Source of the DNA: Azospirillum sp. TSH64
GTDB lineage: Bacteria > Pseudomonadota > Alphaproteobacteria > Azospirillales > Azospirillaceae
DNA length: 49,996 nt
NCBI RefSeq assembly: GCF_003116035.1
Contig: NZ_LGQW01000015.1
Coordinates: 4,702,171-4,752,166, forward strand
Direction: 5' to 3'
A model generated the notes under the pieces. The model ran no database searches and was not told where the DNA came from. It saw nothing but the letters and a program-made list of their open reading frames with translations. Positions within the stretch are counted from its first letter, which is position 1. Each line of letters starts with the position of its first letter. Shown piece after piece: positions 36,389 through 44,752 of the stretch. Position numbers and translations under genes: made by a program.

Positions 36389-36687
36389 CCCAACCTCAGG
36401 TTCTGCCGGATCGCTCCGTCCAACCGTAACTTCGCGCAATAACAGTGAAGAGTCTTCGTTGTCCGTCCCTCGCCGGCCGCCCATGAACGGGTCGCCGGTG
36501 AAATTCCTTTTTTCCCTAGTGATCCGCCCCCCCTACACCTGCGTATGATTCCGCAACAGGGCGCGCTCATGCTTGTTGTCTTAACCCGACGGCATCGACC
36601 GGCGGCAGGCGGCAAAGCGGCGAAGACCCGATAGTACGGGGATATGCGAAGGAACACGATGCCGCCCAGACGGGAAGGAAGGGACGG

Positions 36688-37584
36688 ATGGCATACATCG
36701 ACGATCCGGAGACTCAGCGCGCAAACCTGAGCTTCATCAAGGCATCCATGCGCGAACCGTTGCTGTCGCGCGACCATGAATTCGACCTCGCCCGAAAATG
36801 GCGGGAGGGCAACGACGAACGAGCCCTGCATCAGCTGGTCCGGGCATACACCCGTCTGGTGGTGGCCACCGCATCGCGGTTCCGCAATTATGGCCTGCCG
36901 ATGGGCGACCTCGTCCAGGAGGGCAATGTCGGCCTGATGCAGGCGGCCAGCCGCTTCGAACCCGACCGCGAGGTGCGTTTCTCCACCTACGCCGCCTGGT
37001 GGATCCGCTCGGCCATGCAGGACTACATCCTGCGCAACTGGTCGATCGTGCGGACCGGCACCACCGCCGCGCAGAAATCCCTGTTCTTCAACCTGCGCCG
37101 GCTGCGCGCCAAGATCGACAGCGCCACCCAGAACGGCAGCGGCGCCCCCCTGACCAGGGAAGGCCGCGAGTGGATCGCCGGCGAACTGAAGGTCGAGGTG
37201 TCGGAGGTCGAGGCGATGGAGATGCGCCTGTCCGGTTCCGACCAGTCGTTGAACACGCCGGTGGCCGATGGCTCCGACGACGACTGGCAGGATTTCCTGG
37301 CCGACCAGCGCCCCTCGCCCGAGGACGTGGTGATCGGCATGCGCGACGCCAGCACGCGCTCGCAGTGGCTGGCGGAGGCGCTGGGCGAACTGAGCCCGCG
37401 CGAACGCACCATCATCCGCGAACGCCGCCTGCGCGAGGAAGGCGCAACACTGGAGGAACTCGGCCGTGAACTGGGTGTCAGCAAGGAGCGCGTGCGCCAG
37501 CTGGAGCACCGGGCGCTGCTGAAACTGCGGCAATCGATGCTGAAGCGGGTCGAGGATTCCGACGACCTGCTGGCGGAGGCGTGA
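36688..37584 (+). CDS. rpoH: RNA polymerase heat-shock sigma factor RpoH
   Basis: A 298-residue sigma-32-type factor. Region 2 has LVRAYTRLVVATASRFRNYG, GDLVQEGNVGLMQAASRFEP and FSTYAAWWIRSAMQDYILRN. The RpoH box, which sets chaperone and FtsH control, is QKSLFFNLRRLRAK (129-142). Region 4 ends with the HTH LGRELGVSKERVRQLEHRALLKL. It directs transcription of heat-shock and stress genes. Some alphaproteobacteria carry two RpoH paralogues; which one this is cannot be told. A strong terminator follows. Confidence 0.95.
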   Translation: MAYIDDPETQRANLSFIKASMREPLLSRDHEFDLARKWREGNDERALHQLVRAYTRLVVATASRFRNYGLPMGDLVQEGNVGLMQAASRFEPDREVRFSTYAAWWIRSAMQDYILRNWSIVRTGTTAAQKSLFFNLRRLRAKIDSATQNGSGAPLTREGREWIAGELKVEVSEVEAMEMRLSGSDQSLNTPVADGSDDDWQDFLADQRPSPEDVVIGMRDASTRSQWLAEALGELSPRERTIIRERRLREEGATLEELGRELGVSKERVRQLEHRALLKLRQSMLKRVEDSDDLLAEA

Positions 37585-37587
37585 GAG

Positions 37588-37622
37588 AGCGCCCTCTCCC
37601 TGGAAGAAAGAGGGCGCTTTTT
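37588..37622 (+). terminator. Terminator after rpoH
   Basis: A 10-bp perfect stem, AGCGCCCTCT (37588-37597) with AGAGGGCGCT (37609-37618), is followed by TTTTT. It starts 4 bases after the rpoH stop and lies before the convergent purH. Confidence 0.92.
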
Positions 37623-37628
37623 ACAGCA

Positions 37629-39233
37629 TCAATGCCGGAAGTGCCGCATTCCGGTCAGCACCATCGCCAGACCCTTCTCGTCCGCGGCGGCGATAACGTC
37701 GTTGTCGCGGATCGAACCGCCCGGCTGGATTACCGCCGTCACCCCCGCTTCCGCCGCGGCCAGCAGGCCGTCGGCGAAGGGGAAGAAGGCGTCCGATGCA
37801 ACCACCGAGCCCTTGGTCAGCGGCTCCGACAGGCCGGCGGCCTTGGCGGCTTCACCCGACTTGATGGCGGCGATGCGGGCCGAGTCGACGCGGCTCATCT
37901 GGCCGGCGCCGACGCCCACAGTGGCGCCGTTCTTGGCGTAGACGATGGCGTTCGACTTGACGTGCTTGGCGACGCGGAAGGCGAACAGCAGGTCGGCCAG
38001 CTCCCGTTCGGTCGGCGCGCGCTTGGTGACGACCTTCAGCTCGGCCGGGTCGATGCGGCCGCTGTCGCGGTTCTGCAACAGGAAGCCGCCCGACAGCTGC
38101 TTGATCATCATGCCGGGCTCGGCCGGGTTCGGCACGTCCTTGGTCAGCAGCACGCGCAGGTTCTTCTTGGTGGCGAGCAGCGCGCGGGCGGCCTCGTCGG
38201 CCTCCGGGGCGATCACCACCTCGGCAAACAGCTTGGAGATCTCCTCGGCCGTCTCGGCATCCAGGCTGCGGTTGACGGCGATGATGCCGCCGAAGGCGCT
38301 GACCGGATCGCACAGCAGGGCCGACTTGTAGGCCTCCAGCAGGTTCGACCCTTGCGCCACGCCGCAGGGGTTGGCGTGCTTGATGATGGCGACGGCCGGC
38401 TGCTCGAACTCCGCCACCAGCTCGAAAGCGGCGTCGGTGTCGTTCAGGTTGTTGTAGGACAGCTCCTTGCCCTGCAGCTGCACGGCGGTGGCAACGCCCG
38501 GACGCTTCTCACCGGTGACGTAGAAGGCCGCCTGCTGGTGCGGGTTCTCGCCATAGCGCAGGGTCTGTGCCAGCGAACCCGACAGGGTGGTGCGCGGCGG
38601 GAAGGTCTCGCCCAGCTGGCCGGCCAGCCAGGTGGAGATGGCGGCATCGTAGGCGGCGGTGCGGGCATAGGCGCGCTGCGCCAGCTTGCGGCGCAGGGCC
38701 AGCGTGACGCAGCCGTCATGGGTCGCCAGCTCGTCCATCACCGCCTCGTAGTCCGACGGCTCGGTGACGATGGCGACGAAGTCGTGGTTCTTGGCGGCGG
38801 CGCGGATCATCGCCGGCCCGCCGATGTCGATGTTCTCGACGCAGTCGTCGTAAGCCGCACCCTTGGCGACCGTCGCCTCGAACGGATAGAGGTTCACCAC
38901 CACCAGATCGATGCCGGGGATATCGTGCTGCGCCATCGCGTCGGCGTGGACGTCGCGGCGGGCCAGGATGCCGCCATGGACGCGCGGGTGCAGGGTCTTG
39001 ACGCGACCGTCCATGATCTCCGGGAAGCCGGTGTGGTCTGAGACCTCCTTGACCGGCACACCGGCCTCGGCCAGACGCTGGGCCGAACCGCCGGTCGACA
39101 GGATCTCGACGCCGCGGGCGGCGAGCGCCTTGCCCAACTCCACCAGACCGGCCTTGTCGGACACGGAAATCAGGGCGCGGGCGATGCGGACCTTGTCGGG
39201 AGCGGGGGCGTGGTTGGCTTTGGGCGGGCTCAT
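37629..39233 (-). CDS. purH: Bifunctional AICAR transformylase / IMP cyclohydrolase
   Basis: A 534-residue enzyme catalysing the last two steps of inosine monophosphate synthesis. The N-terminal cyclohydrolase domain has ALISVSDKAGLVELGKALA and STGGSAQRL, and the C-terminal formyltransferase domain has the IIKHANPCGVAQGSNL motif. The ATG at 39233 begins the homology; the in-frame extension to 39326 has none. It is followed upstream, on the same strand, by heparinase-like and RsmB-like genes, an order seen in many alphaproteobacteria. The 279-base spacer to the next gene holds a long inverted repeat. Confidence 0.97.
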   Translation of the reverse strand: MSPPKANHAPAPDKVRIARALISVSDKAGLVELGKALAARGVEILSTGGSAQRLAEAGVPVKEVSDHTGFPEIMDGRVKTLHPRVHGGILARRDVHADAMAQHDIPGIDLVVVNLYPFEATVAKGAAYDDCVENIDIGGPAMIRAAAKNHDFVAIVTEPSDYEAVMDELATHDGCVTLALRRKLAQRAYARTAAYDAAISTWLAGQLGETFPPRTTLSGSLAQTLRYGENPHQQAAFYVTGEKRPGVATAVQLQGKELSYNNLNDTDAAFELVAEFEQPAVAIIKHANPCGVAQGSNLLEAYKSALLCDPVSAFGGIIAVNRSLDAETAEEISKLFAEVVIAPEADEAARALLATKKNLRVLLTKDVPNPAEPGMMIKQLSGGFLLQNRDSGRIDPAELKVVTKRAPTERELADLLFAFRVAKHVKSNAIVYAKNGATVGVGAGQMSRVDSARIAAIKSGEAAKAAGLSEPLTKGSVVASDAFFPFADGLLAAAEAGVTAVIQPGGSIRDNDVIAAADEKGLAMVLTGMRHFRH

Positions 39234-39312
39234 GGCGTCATCCTGATCGCTGCGGGAATTGCATAAGGCCGCAGGCAACCGGGGAGACCCGGACAAGCAC
39301 GGAAGAAGAAAA

Positions 39313-39435
39313 GCACGGACGACCACGGAGATGCCGCTCAGCTGTGCTTAGCCGCGTCCGCCCGTCCGTCTGCACATTGCCGGCCCGGACGGACATGGAT
39401 AAGCACGGCGTGAAGAGTCCCGTGGTCGTCCGTGC
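39313..39435. repeat. 16-bp perfect inverted repeat in the purH upstream spacer
   Basis: GCACGGACGACCACGG (39313-39328) and its exact complement (39420-39435) flank 91 bases. Related CACGG/CCGTG pieces recur between and around them (for example AAGCACGG and CCGTGTTCATCCGTGTTT). The pattern resembles a dispersed REP-type element and could also form a long-stem RNA. Confidence 0.65.
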
Positions 39436-39512
39436 CCCAAAATCCCGTGTTCATCCGTGTTTCCACGCCTCTCCCGAAGGGAATAGGCCCGGCCACCGCG
39501 GATGGGCGCGAT

Positions 39513-41180
39513 TTACGCCGCCTTGCGCTCGCGGCGCAAGGCCCATTTCACCGTCAGCCCTTCGGGTCCGCATTGTCCCTGCATCATGATCTGCCGGGTG
39601 CGGCGGGGCTCCTCCCCGCTACCGAGATAGACGCTCTCCGCCACCTCCAGCACGGCGCCGGTCACCCGCATGCGCCAAGCATTGCCGCTGGGAAGGCGCA
39701 ACAGCACCTGATCGTTGCCGCCATTGCCCTGTGCCTGGACGGGAACGACTTGGACATTGGGGTGCAGGTGGAAGCGGATGGCGTAGGGCTGCGGCTGCGG
39801 GGTGGCGCCGATCACCGGCTCCAGCGTGTCCTCGCCGCGCAGATCCTCGCCATTGTCGGCCAGATAGACGCGGCGGCGGTGCAGAAGGCCGAAGCCCTTG
39901 CTGTAGCCGTTGTGGGTGGCCACCACCAGCATGGCCCCGTCCGATTCCTGGCGTTCGCAGCTGACATGCGTCGGCCTACGGCCGAGCCCGCCCTTCTCCA
40001 GCACCTCCGACGAGTTGGTGTCGGCGACCACCATGGTCGAGTGGGCGGAGGTGCCGGCCAGCGCCGCGCGCCAAGGGCCGCGCTGCGACGGGTGGCTGCC
40101 GCAATTGACGATCAGCCGCTCCTTGTTGACGGAAACCTCCATCGACAGGGTGCCGGCATGGGCGGTGCGGTCGAGCCCGACCGGCGGCGGCGCGCCGGTG
40201 TCGAGCAGAACCAGCGTGCGCCCGGCAAGCAGGCGCTCGAAGCCGGTGTGCGGCGCGCTTTTCAGCGGACGGCCACGGGCATCGGCCTGGGCCAGCACCG
40301 TATCGATCAGCGCCGGCTCTTCCTCCCGCCCGCCATTGAACAGGGCGAGTCCGCCATCGACATGGCGGAAGAAGCGCAGGGCCGGCGTCATGCGGTCGAT
40401 GGCGTGCTGGAGGGTTTCCGGCACCTCCTCCTTCGCGACACGCAGGACCGCGCGCATGTCGATCAGGTCGCGCAGCACCCGCATCTGGATCGACGGGTTG
40501 CGCTCCACATGACCGCCGTCGGGCAGGATCTGACGGGGCAGCTCCTTGTCGAGCAGGCGCAACGCCTCCCGCGCCGCCTTGTCCTGGTCGGGCAGGCAAT
40601 AGCCGCCATAGAGCAGGCCCTTGATCGCGCCGATCAGCCGCTCGCCGTCCAGCTTGGCCGGCGCCACCCGCAGGAGGTGGCGGAGCTGGCGGGCCATGCT
40701 CTCGAACACCCGGGCGCGGAACTCGTCGTCGGCGGACGCGCAGTAGAAATCATGCAGACCGATCCAACTGGACAGCCGCATGCCCAGCACGTCGGGCGCC
40801 CAGCTCTGTGAATGCCAGCCACCGTTCTGGTCCAGCCAGGACCACACCAGCACCCGCGCGCGGCGCCGCGCGGTGTCGCCGCCGACCGCGCGCAAGTCGC
40901 GCAGCCACTCGAAGCCGTGTGCGGCGCGCAGCCAGCCTGGGCTGACGCCCTGGGGCCGCCAGTTGGGCACGCCGTTGGGGTCGACCATGACTGGCTGGCC
41001 GGCAAAGCTCATCCGGCCGGCCAGCATGGCGTTGCCGGTGTCGGTATCGCCCGGCCAGGGATCGGGCGGGATCACCGCCAGCGCGCCCGGCGCCTTGCCG
41101 CCCAGCATCAGGGCGTAGAGGGGGTTCCCATAGGCAAGGCGCGCCATGCCGCTGCGAAACCGTCCGTTCCCGTCGCCCAT
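39513..41180 (-). CDS. Heparinase II/III family protein
   Basis: A 555-residue protein with an N-terminal alpha-helical toroid (WSWLDQNGGWHSQSWAPDVLGMRLSSWIGL, MRQLRHLL-like segments) and a C-terminal heparinase II/III beta-sandwich (GTLSMEVSVNKERLIVNCGS, TSAHSTMVVADTNSSEV). Characterised relatives are polysaccharide lyases acting on uronate-containing chains. There is no obvious signal peptide, so its location is uncertain. A GGAG ribosome site precedes the ATG. It lies between purH and the RsmB-like gene, a conserved alphaproteobacterial order that hints at a cell-envelope role. Confidence 0.9.
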   Translation of the reverse strand: MGDGNGRFRSGMARLAYGNPLYALMLGGKAPGALAVIPPDPWPGDTDTGNAMLAGRMSFAGQPVMVDPNGVPNWRPQGVSPGWLRAAHGFEWLRDLRAVGGDTARRRARVLVWSWLDQNGGWHSQSWAPDVLGMRLSSWIGLHDFYCASADDEFRARVFESMARQLRHLLRVAPAKLDGERLIGAIKGLLYGGYCLPDQDKAAREALRLLDKELPRQILPDGGHVERNPSIQMRVLRDLIDMRAVLRVAKEEVPETLQHAIDRMTPALRFFRHVDGGLALFNGGREEEPALIDTVLAQADARGRPLKSAPHTGFERLLAGRTLVLLDTGAPPPVGLDRTAHAGTLSMEVSVNKERLIVNCGSHPSQRGPWRAALAGTSAHSTMVVADTNSSEVLEKGGLGRRPTHVSCERQESDGAMLVVATHNGYSKGFGLLHRRRVYLADNGEDLRGEDTLEPVIGATPQPQPYAIRFHLHPNVQVVPVQAQGNGGNDQVLLRLPSGNAWRMRVTGAVLEVAESVYLGSGEEPRRTRQIMMQGQCGPEGLTVKWALRRERKAA

Positions 41181-41345
41181 CTGCGCCGACTCCTTCAGGA
41201 CCGCAAGCGGCGTCGGCAGCCGGCGGAGGGTGATGATGCGGTGCGGGAGAACGCGGACGGAAGCATGGCTCGTGTCGTATCAATTCGCCGCCCGCACCGC
41301 AAGACAGGGCTGGGATTTATCCCGCGGTGCGGACCGCAAAAGGCT

Positions 41346-42641
41346 TCAGTCCGGGCGCCGACGCAGGCGTGCCACGAAGAAGCCGTCGATCCCGCCGAGA
41401 TCGGCCAGCATGCCCGGCAGGCTGCGGACCTCCCCCGCCTCGTTGATCAGCTCCGACAGGCCGCCAAGCTCGTCGGCGGTCACAGGCCAACGCTCCACCC
41501 GCTTGTCATGTTCCAGCAGGCGGGCGACCTGCGCCTCCCCTTCCTCCGGCTGGATCGAGCAGGTGCAGTAGATCAGCGTGCCGCCGGGCTTCACCAGCCC
41601 GACAGAGCGGGCGAGCAGCCGCGACTGGGCACGGGCCAGCTTGGCGATGTCGTCCGGCGTCTTGACCCGCAGGATATCGGGATGGCGCCGGATCGCCCCC
41701 GTAGCCGAGCAGGGCGCGTCGAGCAGCACGGCGTCGGCCGGCTCCTCCGGCTCCCAGCTGGTGGCGTCGGCGGCCAGCACATCGGCCTCAAGGCGCAGGC
41801 GCTTCAGGTTCTCCGTCACCCGTTCCAGCCGGCGTGCCGAGCGGTCGATGGCGGTGACCCGAGCGCCCCGCACCACCAGCTGCGCGGTCTTGCCGCCGGG
41901 GGCGGCACACAGGTCGAACACCCGTTTGCCCGACAGATCGCCGAACAGCTTGGCCGGCAGCGAGGCGGCGAGATCCTGGACCCACCATTCCCCGTCCTCG
42001 AAGCCCGGAAGCTCGGTCACCGACCCGCCGGTCGGACGGCGCAGCGATCCGGTCGGCAGCAGGGTGGCGCCCAACCGTTCCGCCCAGCCCTCCGGATCGG
42101 ACTTGACGGTGATGTCGAGCGGCGCCTCGTGCAGGTGCGCCTCGACGATGCCGCGGGTGCGGGCGGTGCCGTAGGCGGAGCGCCAGGACAGCCACAGCCA
42201 GTCCGGCGTGTTCAGCCGCCCGGCATCCTGTCGCGCCGCCATCTCCGCCCCTTCGCGCCCGATGCGGCGCAGCACGGCGTTGATCAGCCCCTTGTAGGGA
42301 GCGGCGTTGCGCGCTGCCGCCAGCTCCACCGCGGTGTCGACGGCGGCGTGGGCGGGGGTGTTCAGGAACACCAGCTGCGCCGTGCCCAGCCGCAGCATGT
42401 CGTGGATGGCCGCCTTGGGCAGGCCCGGCTTGGCGAGGCTGGCCTGGATCATCTCGTCGATCTGGCCCAGCCGGCGCAGGACGGTGGCGACCAGCAGGCG
42501 GACGAAGCCGCGGTCGCGCGGCTGCAATGCCGCCAGTTCGGGATGCGCGTCGAACGCGTCGTCGAAGGGGACGGACTTGCGCAGCACGTCGCGCAGCAAG
42601 TCGAGCGCAACGCCGCGGGCGGCGAGGGAAGTGTCGGTCAT
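41346..42641 (-). CDS. rsmB: RsmB/NOP-family rRNA cytosine-5 methyltransferase
   Basis: A 431-residue S-adenosylmethionine-dependent enzyme. An N-terminal NusB-like RNA-binding domain (LLRDVLRKSVPFDDAF, RDRGFVRLLVATVLRRL) precedes the methyltransferase domain. The SAM motif reads FDLCAAPGGKTAQLVVRG, and the two catalytic cysteines are in LLDAPCSATGAIRRHPDI and IYCTCSIQPEEGE. In E. coli this family makes m5C967 in 16S rRNA. The target here is inferred by family only, so the symbol is tentative. Confidence 0.92.
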   Translation of the reverse strand: MTDTSLAARGVALDLLRDVLRKSVPFDDAFDAHPELAALQPRDRGFVRLLVATVLRRLGQIDEMIQASLAKPGLPKAAIHDMLRLGTAQLVFLNTPAHAAVDTAVELAAARNAAPYKGLINAVLRRIGREGAEMAARQDAGRLNTPDWLWLSWRSAYGTARTRGIVEAHLHEAPLDITVKSDPEGWAERLGATLLPTGSLRRPTGGSVTELPGFEDGEWWVQDLAASLPAKLFGDLSGKRVFDLCAAPGGKTAQLVVRGARVTAIDRSARRLERVTENLKRLRLEADVLAADATSWEPEEPADAVLLDAPCSATGAIRRHPDILRVKTPDDIAKLARAQSRLLARSVGLVKPGGTLIYCTCSIQPEEGEAQVARLLEHDKRVERWPVTADELGGLSELINEAGEVRSLPGMLADLGGIDGFFVARLRRRPD

Positions 42642-42729
42642 GTGTATGGATCTAGCGCGCCGGACGGCCAGTGTCGATACGGGATGCCCAGCGATTTCAA
42701 AAGCCCGTTGCCGGGCCGCGGCGGCTGGA

Positions 42730-42765
42730 AAAGCGAAGGGCCGGTGCGTTGCCGCCCGGCCCTTT
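42730..42765 (-). terminator. Hairpin after tRNA-Gly
   Basis: AAGGGCCGG (42736-42744) pairs with CCGGCCCTT (42756-42764). On the minus strand, the direction of the tRNA, the stem is followed by CGCTTTT. It lies about 25 bases past the tRNA 3' end. Confidence 0.75.
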
Positions 42766-42788
42766 GATCTTCGCTTTCACCGGAGAAC

Positions 42789-42863
42789 TGGAGCGGGCGA
42801 AGGGATTCGAACCCTCGACCCCAACCTTGGCAAGGTTGTGCTCTACCCCTGAGCTACGCCCGC
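42789..42863 (-). tRNA. tRNA-Gly (GCC anticodon)
   Basis: The minus strand folds as a full cloverleaf: acceptor arms GCGGGCG and CGCCCGC, a D arm (GCTC-AGGGGTA-GAGC), an anticodon arm with loop TTGCCAA (anticodon GCC), and a T arm with GGTTCGAATCC. The discriminator is T, and the CCA end is encoded. It is 75 bases long. It reads glycine codon GGC, which is very common in this genome. Confidence 0.97.
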
Positions 42864-43064
42864 GCTCCCGTCGTCCGGGAGCCGCTTTCTACGGAAACAC
42901 GGCCTCCGCCGCAAGAGGAAAATTCACCCTCCCCTCACTTTTTTCGCGACCTCTCCTTCCACCCTTGCTGCCCTCCCTTTCCGCACCGCGGCACCGGGCA
43001 GCTTGCGTCCCGGCAGCAGGGCGTTATGGTACGCCGCCATACGGCAACGGATGGAGATTGCGGC

Positions 43065-43856
43065 ATGGCCGGCACCATCACCCTGACCCGCGATGGAGCG
43101 GTCGCGACCCTGACCCTGTCCAACCCGGACAAGCTGAACGCCTTCGACAAGCCGATGTGGCACGCCCTGATCGGCCATCTGGGGGCGCTGGAAGCCGATG
43201 AGGAAACCCGCGTCGTCGTCATGCGCGGCGGTCCCGGCTCCAACGGCGCCCGCACCTTCTCCCCCGGCGCCGACATCTCGGAATTCGAGAGCGAGCGCAA
43301 CAGCCCGGAACAGGGGGCGAGCTACGGCGACCTGATGGACGAGGGGCTGGATGGGCTGCGGGCCCTGCGCCAGCCGGTTCTGGCCGCCATCGACGGCCCT
43401 TGCTGCGGCATCGGTCTGGCGGTGGCGCTGGCCTGCGACCTCCGGGTCTGTTCGGAGAGCAGCCGCTTCGGCGTGCCGGTCAGCCGGCTCGGCATCTCCA
43501 TGGGACCGACGGAGTTGAAGCTGGTGGCCGACGTCGCCGGCGGTCCGGCGGCGCTGGAGATCCTGCTGGAGGGCCGCGTCTTCGGTGCGGCGGAGGCCAA
43601 GGACAAGAAGCTCGTCCACCGCATCGCCCCGGATGAAGGCTTCGAGGCGGAGATCGCCGCCACGATCCAGCGCATTGCCGCCGGCGCGCCGCTGGCTGCG
43701 ACCCTGCACAAGCGCTATGTCCGCCGCCTGTCGGATCCGGCACCGCTGACCGAGGCGGAGGTCGCCGAATGCTACCGCTGTTTCGGCACCGAAGATTTCC
43801 GCGAGGGCTACCGCGCGTTCCTGGAAAAGAGGAAGCCGGTGTTCACCGGGCGTTGA
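43065..43856 (+). CDS. Enoyl-CoA hydratase/isomerase-family (crotonase) protein
   Basis: A 263-residue crotonase-fold protein. The CoA oxyanion segment FSPGADISEFE and the block AAIDGPCCGIGLAVALACDLRVCSESSRFGVPVSRLGI are present. The glutamate that hydratases carry in the FGxPE position is Val here (FGVPVSRLG), while the later Glu in ALEILLEG is kept. It may therefore act as an isomerase, hydrolase or other crotonase, and true hydratase activity is uncertain. The ATG at 43065 follows GGAG. It precedes the racemase by 35 bases, so the two may be cotranscribed. Confidence 0.85.
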   Translation: MAGTITLTRDGAVATLTLSNPDKLNAFDKPMWHALIGHLGALEADEETRVVVMRGGPGSNGARTFSPGADISEFESERNSPEQGASYGDLMDEGLDGLRALRQPVLAAIDGPCCGIGLAVALACDLRVCSESSRFGVPVSRLGISMGPTELKLVADVAGGPAALEILLEGRVFGAAEAKDKKLVHRIAPDEGFEAEIAATIQRIAAGAPLAATLHKRYVRRLSDPAPLTEAEVAECYRCFGTEDFREGYRAFLEKRKPVFTGR

Positions 43857-43891
43857 CGTGATAAGGCTGGCGGCCTGTTCAGGACGAGCCC

Positions 43892-44644
43892 ATGAGGAGA
43901 CTTACCGCGATGACGATCCATCCAACCGTTCGCCCCCTGCCGCAGAAGATCATCGGCGTGCTCGGCGGCATGAGCAATCAGGCCACCGGCGAATATTACC
44001 GTCTTCTCAACGACGGCCTGAATGCCCGGCTGGGCGGCTGGGACAACGGCGAGATCGTCATCGTCAGCGTGAATTTCGGCAACATCGAGCATTTCGTCCG
44101 CACCGGCGACTGGAACGGCGCCGAACGCTATCTTTCCGGCAAGGTCGATGCGCTGGAGCGGGCCGGCGCCGATCTGGTCATCTGCGTGTCCAACACCATG
44201 CACCGGGTGGTCGAGCCGATCATGGCCGGCCGCAGCATCCCCTTCATCCACATCGCCGACCCGACGGGCGAGGCGATCGCGAAGGCCGGGCTACAGCGGG
44301 TCGGCCTGCTCGGCACCGCGGCGACCATGCGGTCCGACCTGCTGGCGGAGCGGTTCCGCGACCGTTTCGGCATCGAGCTTCTGGTGCCCGACGAGGCCGA
44401 TCAGGCCACCGTCGACCGCATCATCTTCGATGAGCTGGTGCGGCGCGACCTGCGCCCCGACTCCAAGGCCGAGTACCTGCGCATCGTCGAGGATCTGCGC
44501 CGCCGCGGTGCCGGGGGCGTGATCCTGGGCTGCACCGAGATCTTCCTGCTGATCGACCAGCCCGATCTGCCGGGCTTCCCGGTGTTCGACACCACGCGGC
44601 TGCACACCCAGGCGGCGGTGGACTTCGTCTCCGCAGGCGGGTGA
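43892..44644 (+). CDS. Aspartate/glutamate racemase-family protein
   Basis: A 250-residue protein of the aspartate/glutamate/hydantoin racemase superfamily. The N-terminal IIGVLGGMSNQATGEYYRLLN block and the C-terminal GVILGCTEIFLL (C214, one catalytic thiol) are clear. In the first active-site motif the cysteine is displaced by one residue: it reads VICVSNTMHRV, with C98, where relatives have CTNTMH. An alternative ATG at 43910 has an AGGAG 10 bases upstream and would give 244 residues. Substrate unknown. Confidence 0.85.
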   Translation: MRRLTAMTIHPTVRPLPQKIIGVLGGMSNQATGEYYRLLNDGLNARLGGWDNGEIVIVSVNFGNIEHFVRTGDWNGAERYLSGKVDALERAGADLVICVSNTMHRVVEPIMAGRSIPFIHIADPTGEAIAKAGLQRVGLLGTAATMRSDLLAERFRDRFGIELLVPDEADQATVDRIIFDELVRRDLRPDSKAEYLRIVEDLRRRGAGGVILGCTEIFLLIDQPDLPGFPVFDTTRLHTQAAVDFVSAGG

Positions 44645-44752
44645 GCCGCCTTGGACCACGCTTACGCATGGCAGGGCTTTCGCATGGACGATGGTCAATG
44701 CGGCGTGACGCCTCACATTCGTAGGGTTCCGCTCCCTGCCTGACGGTCCGTC

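Noticed and set aside
36389..36687. Promoter of rpoH in the upstream 299 bases
   Set aside because: No -35/-10 pair of any familiar class stood out clearly enough to report.
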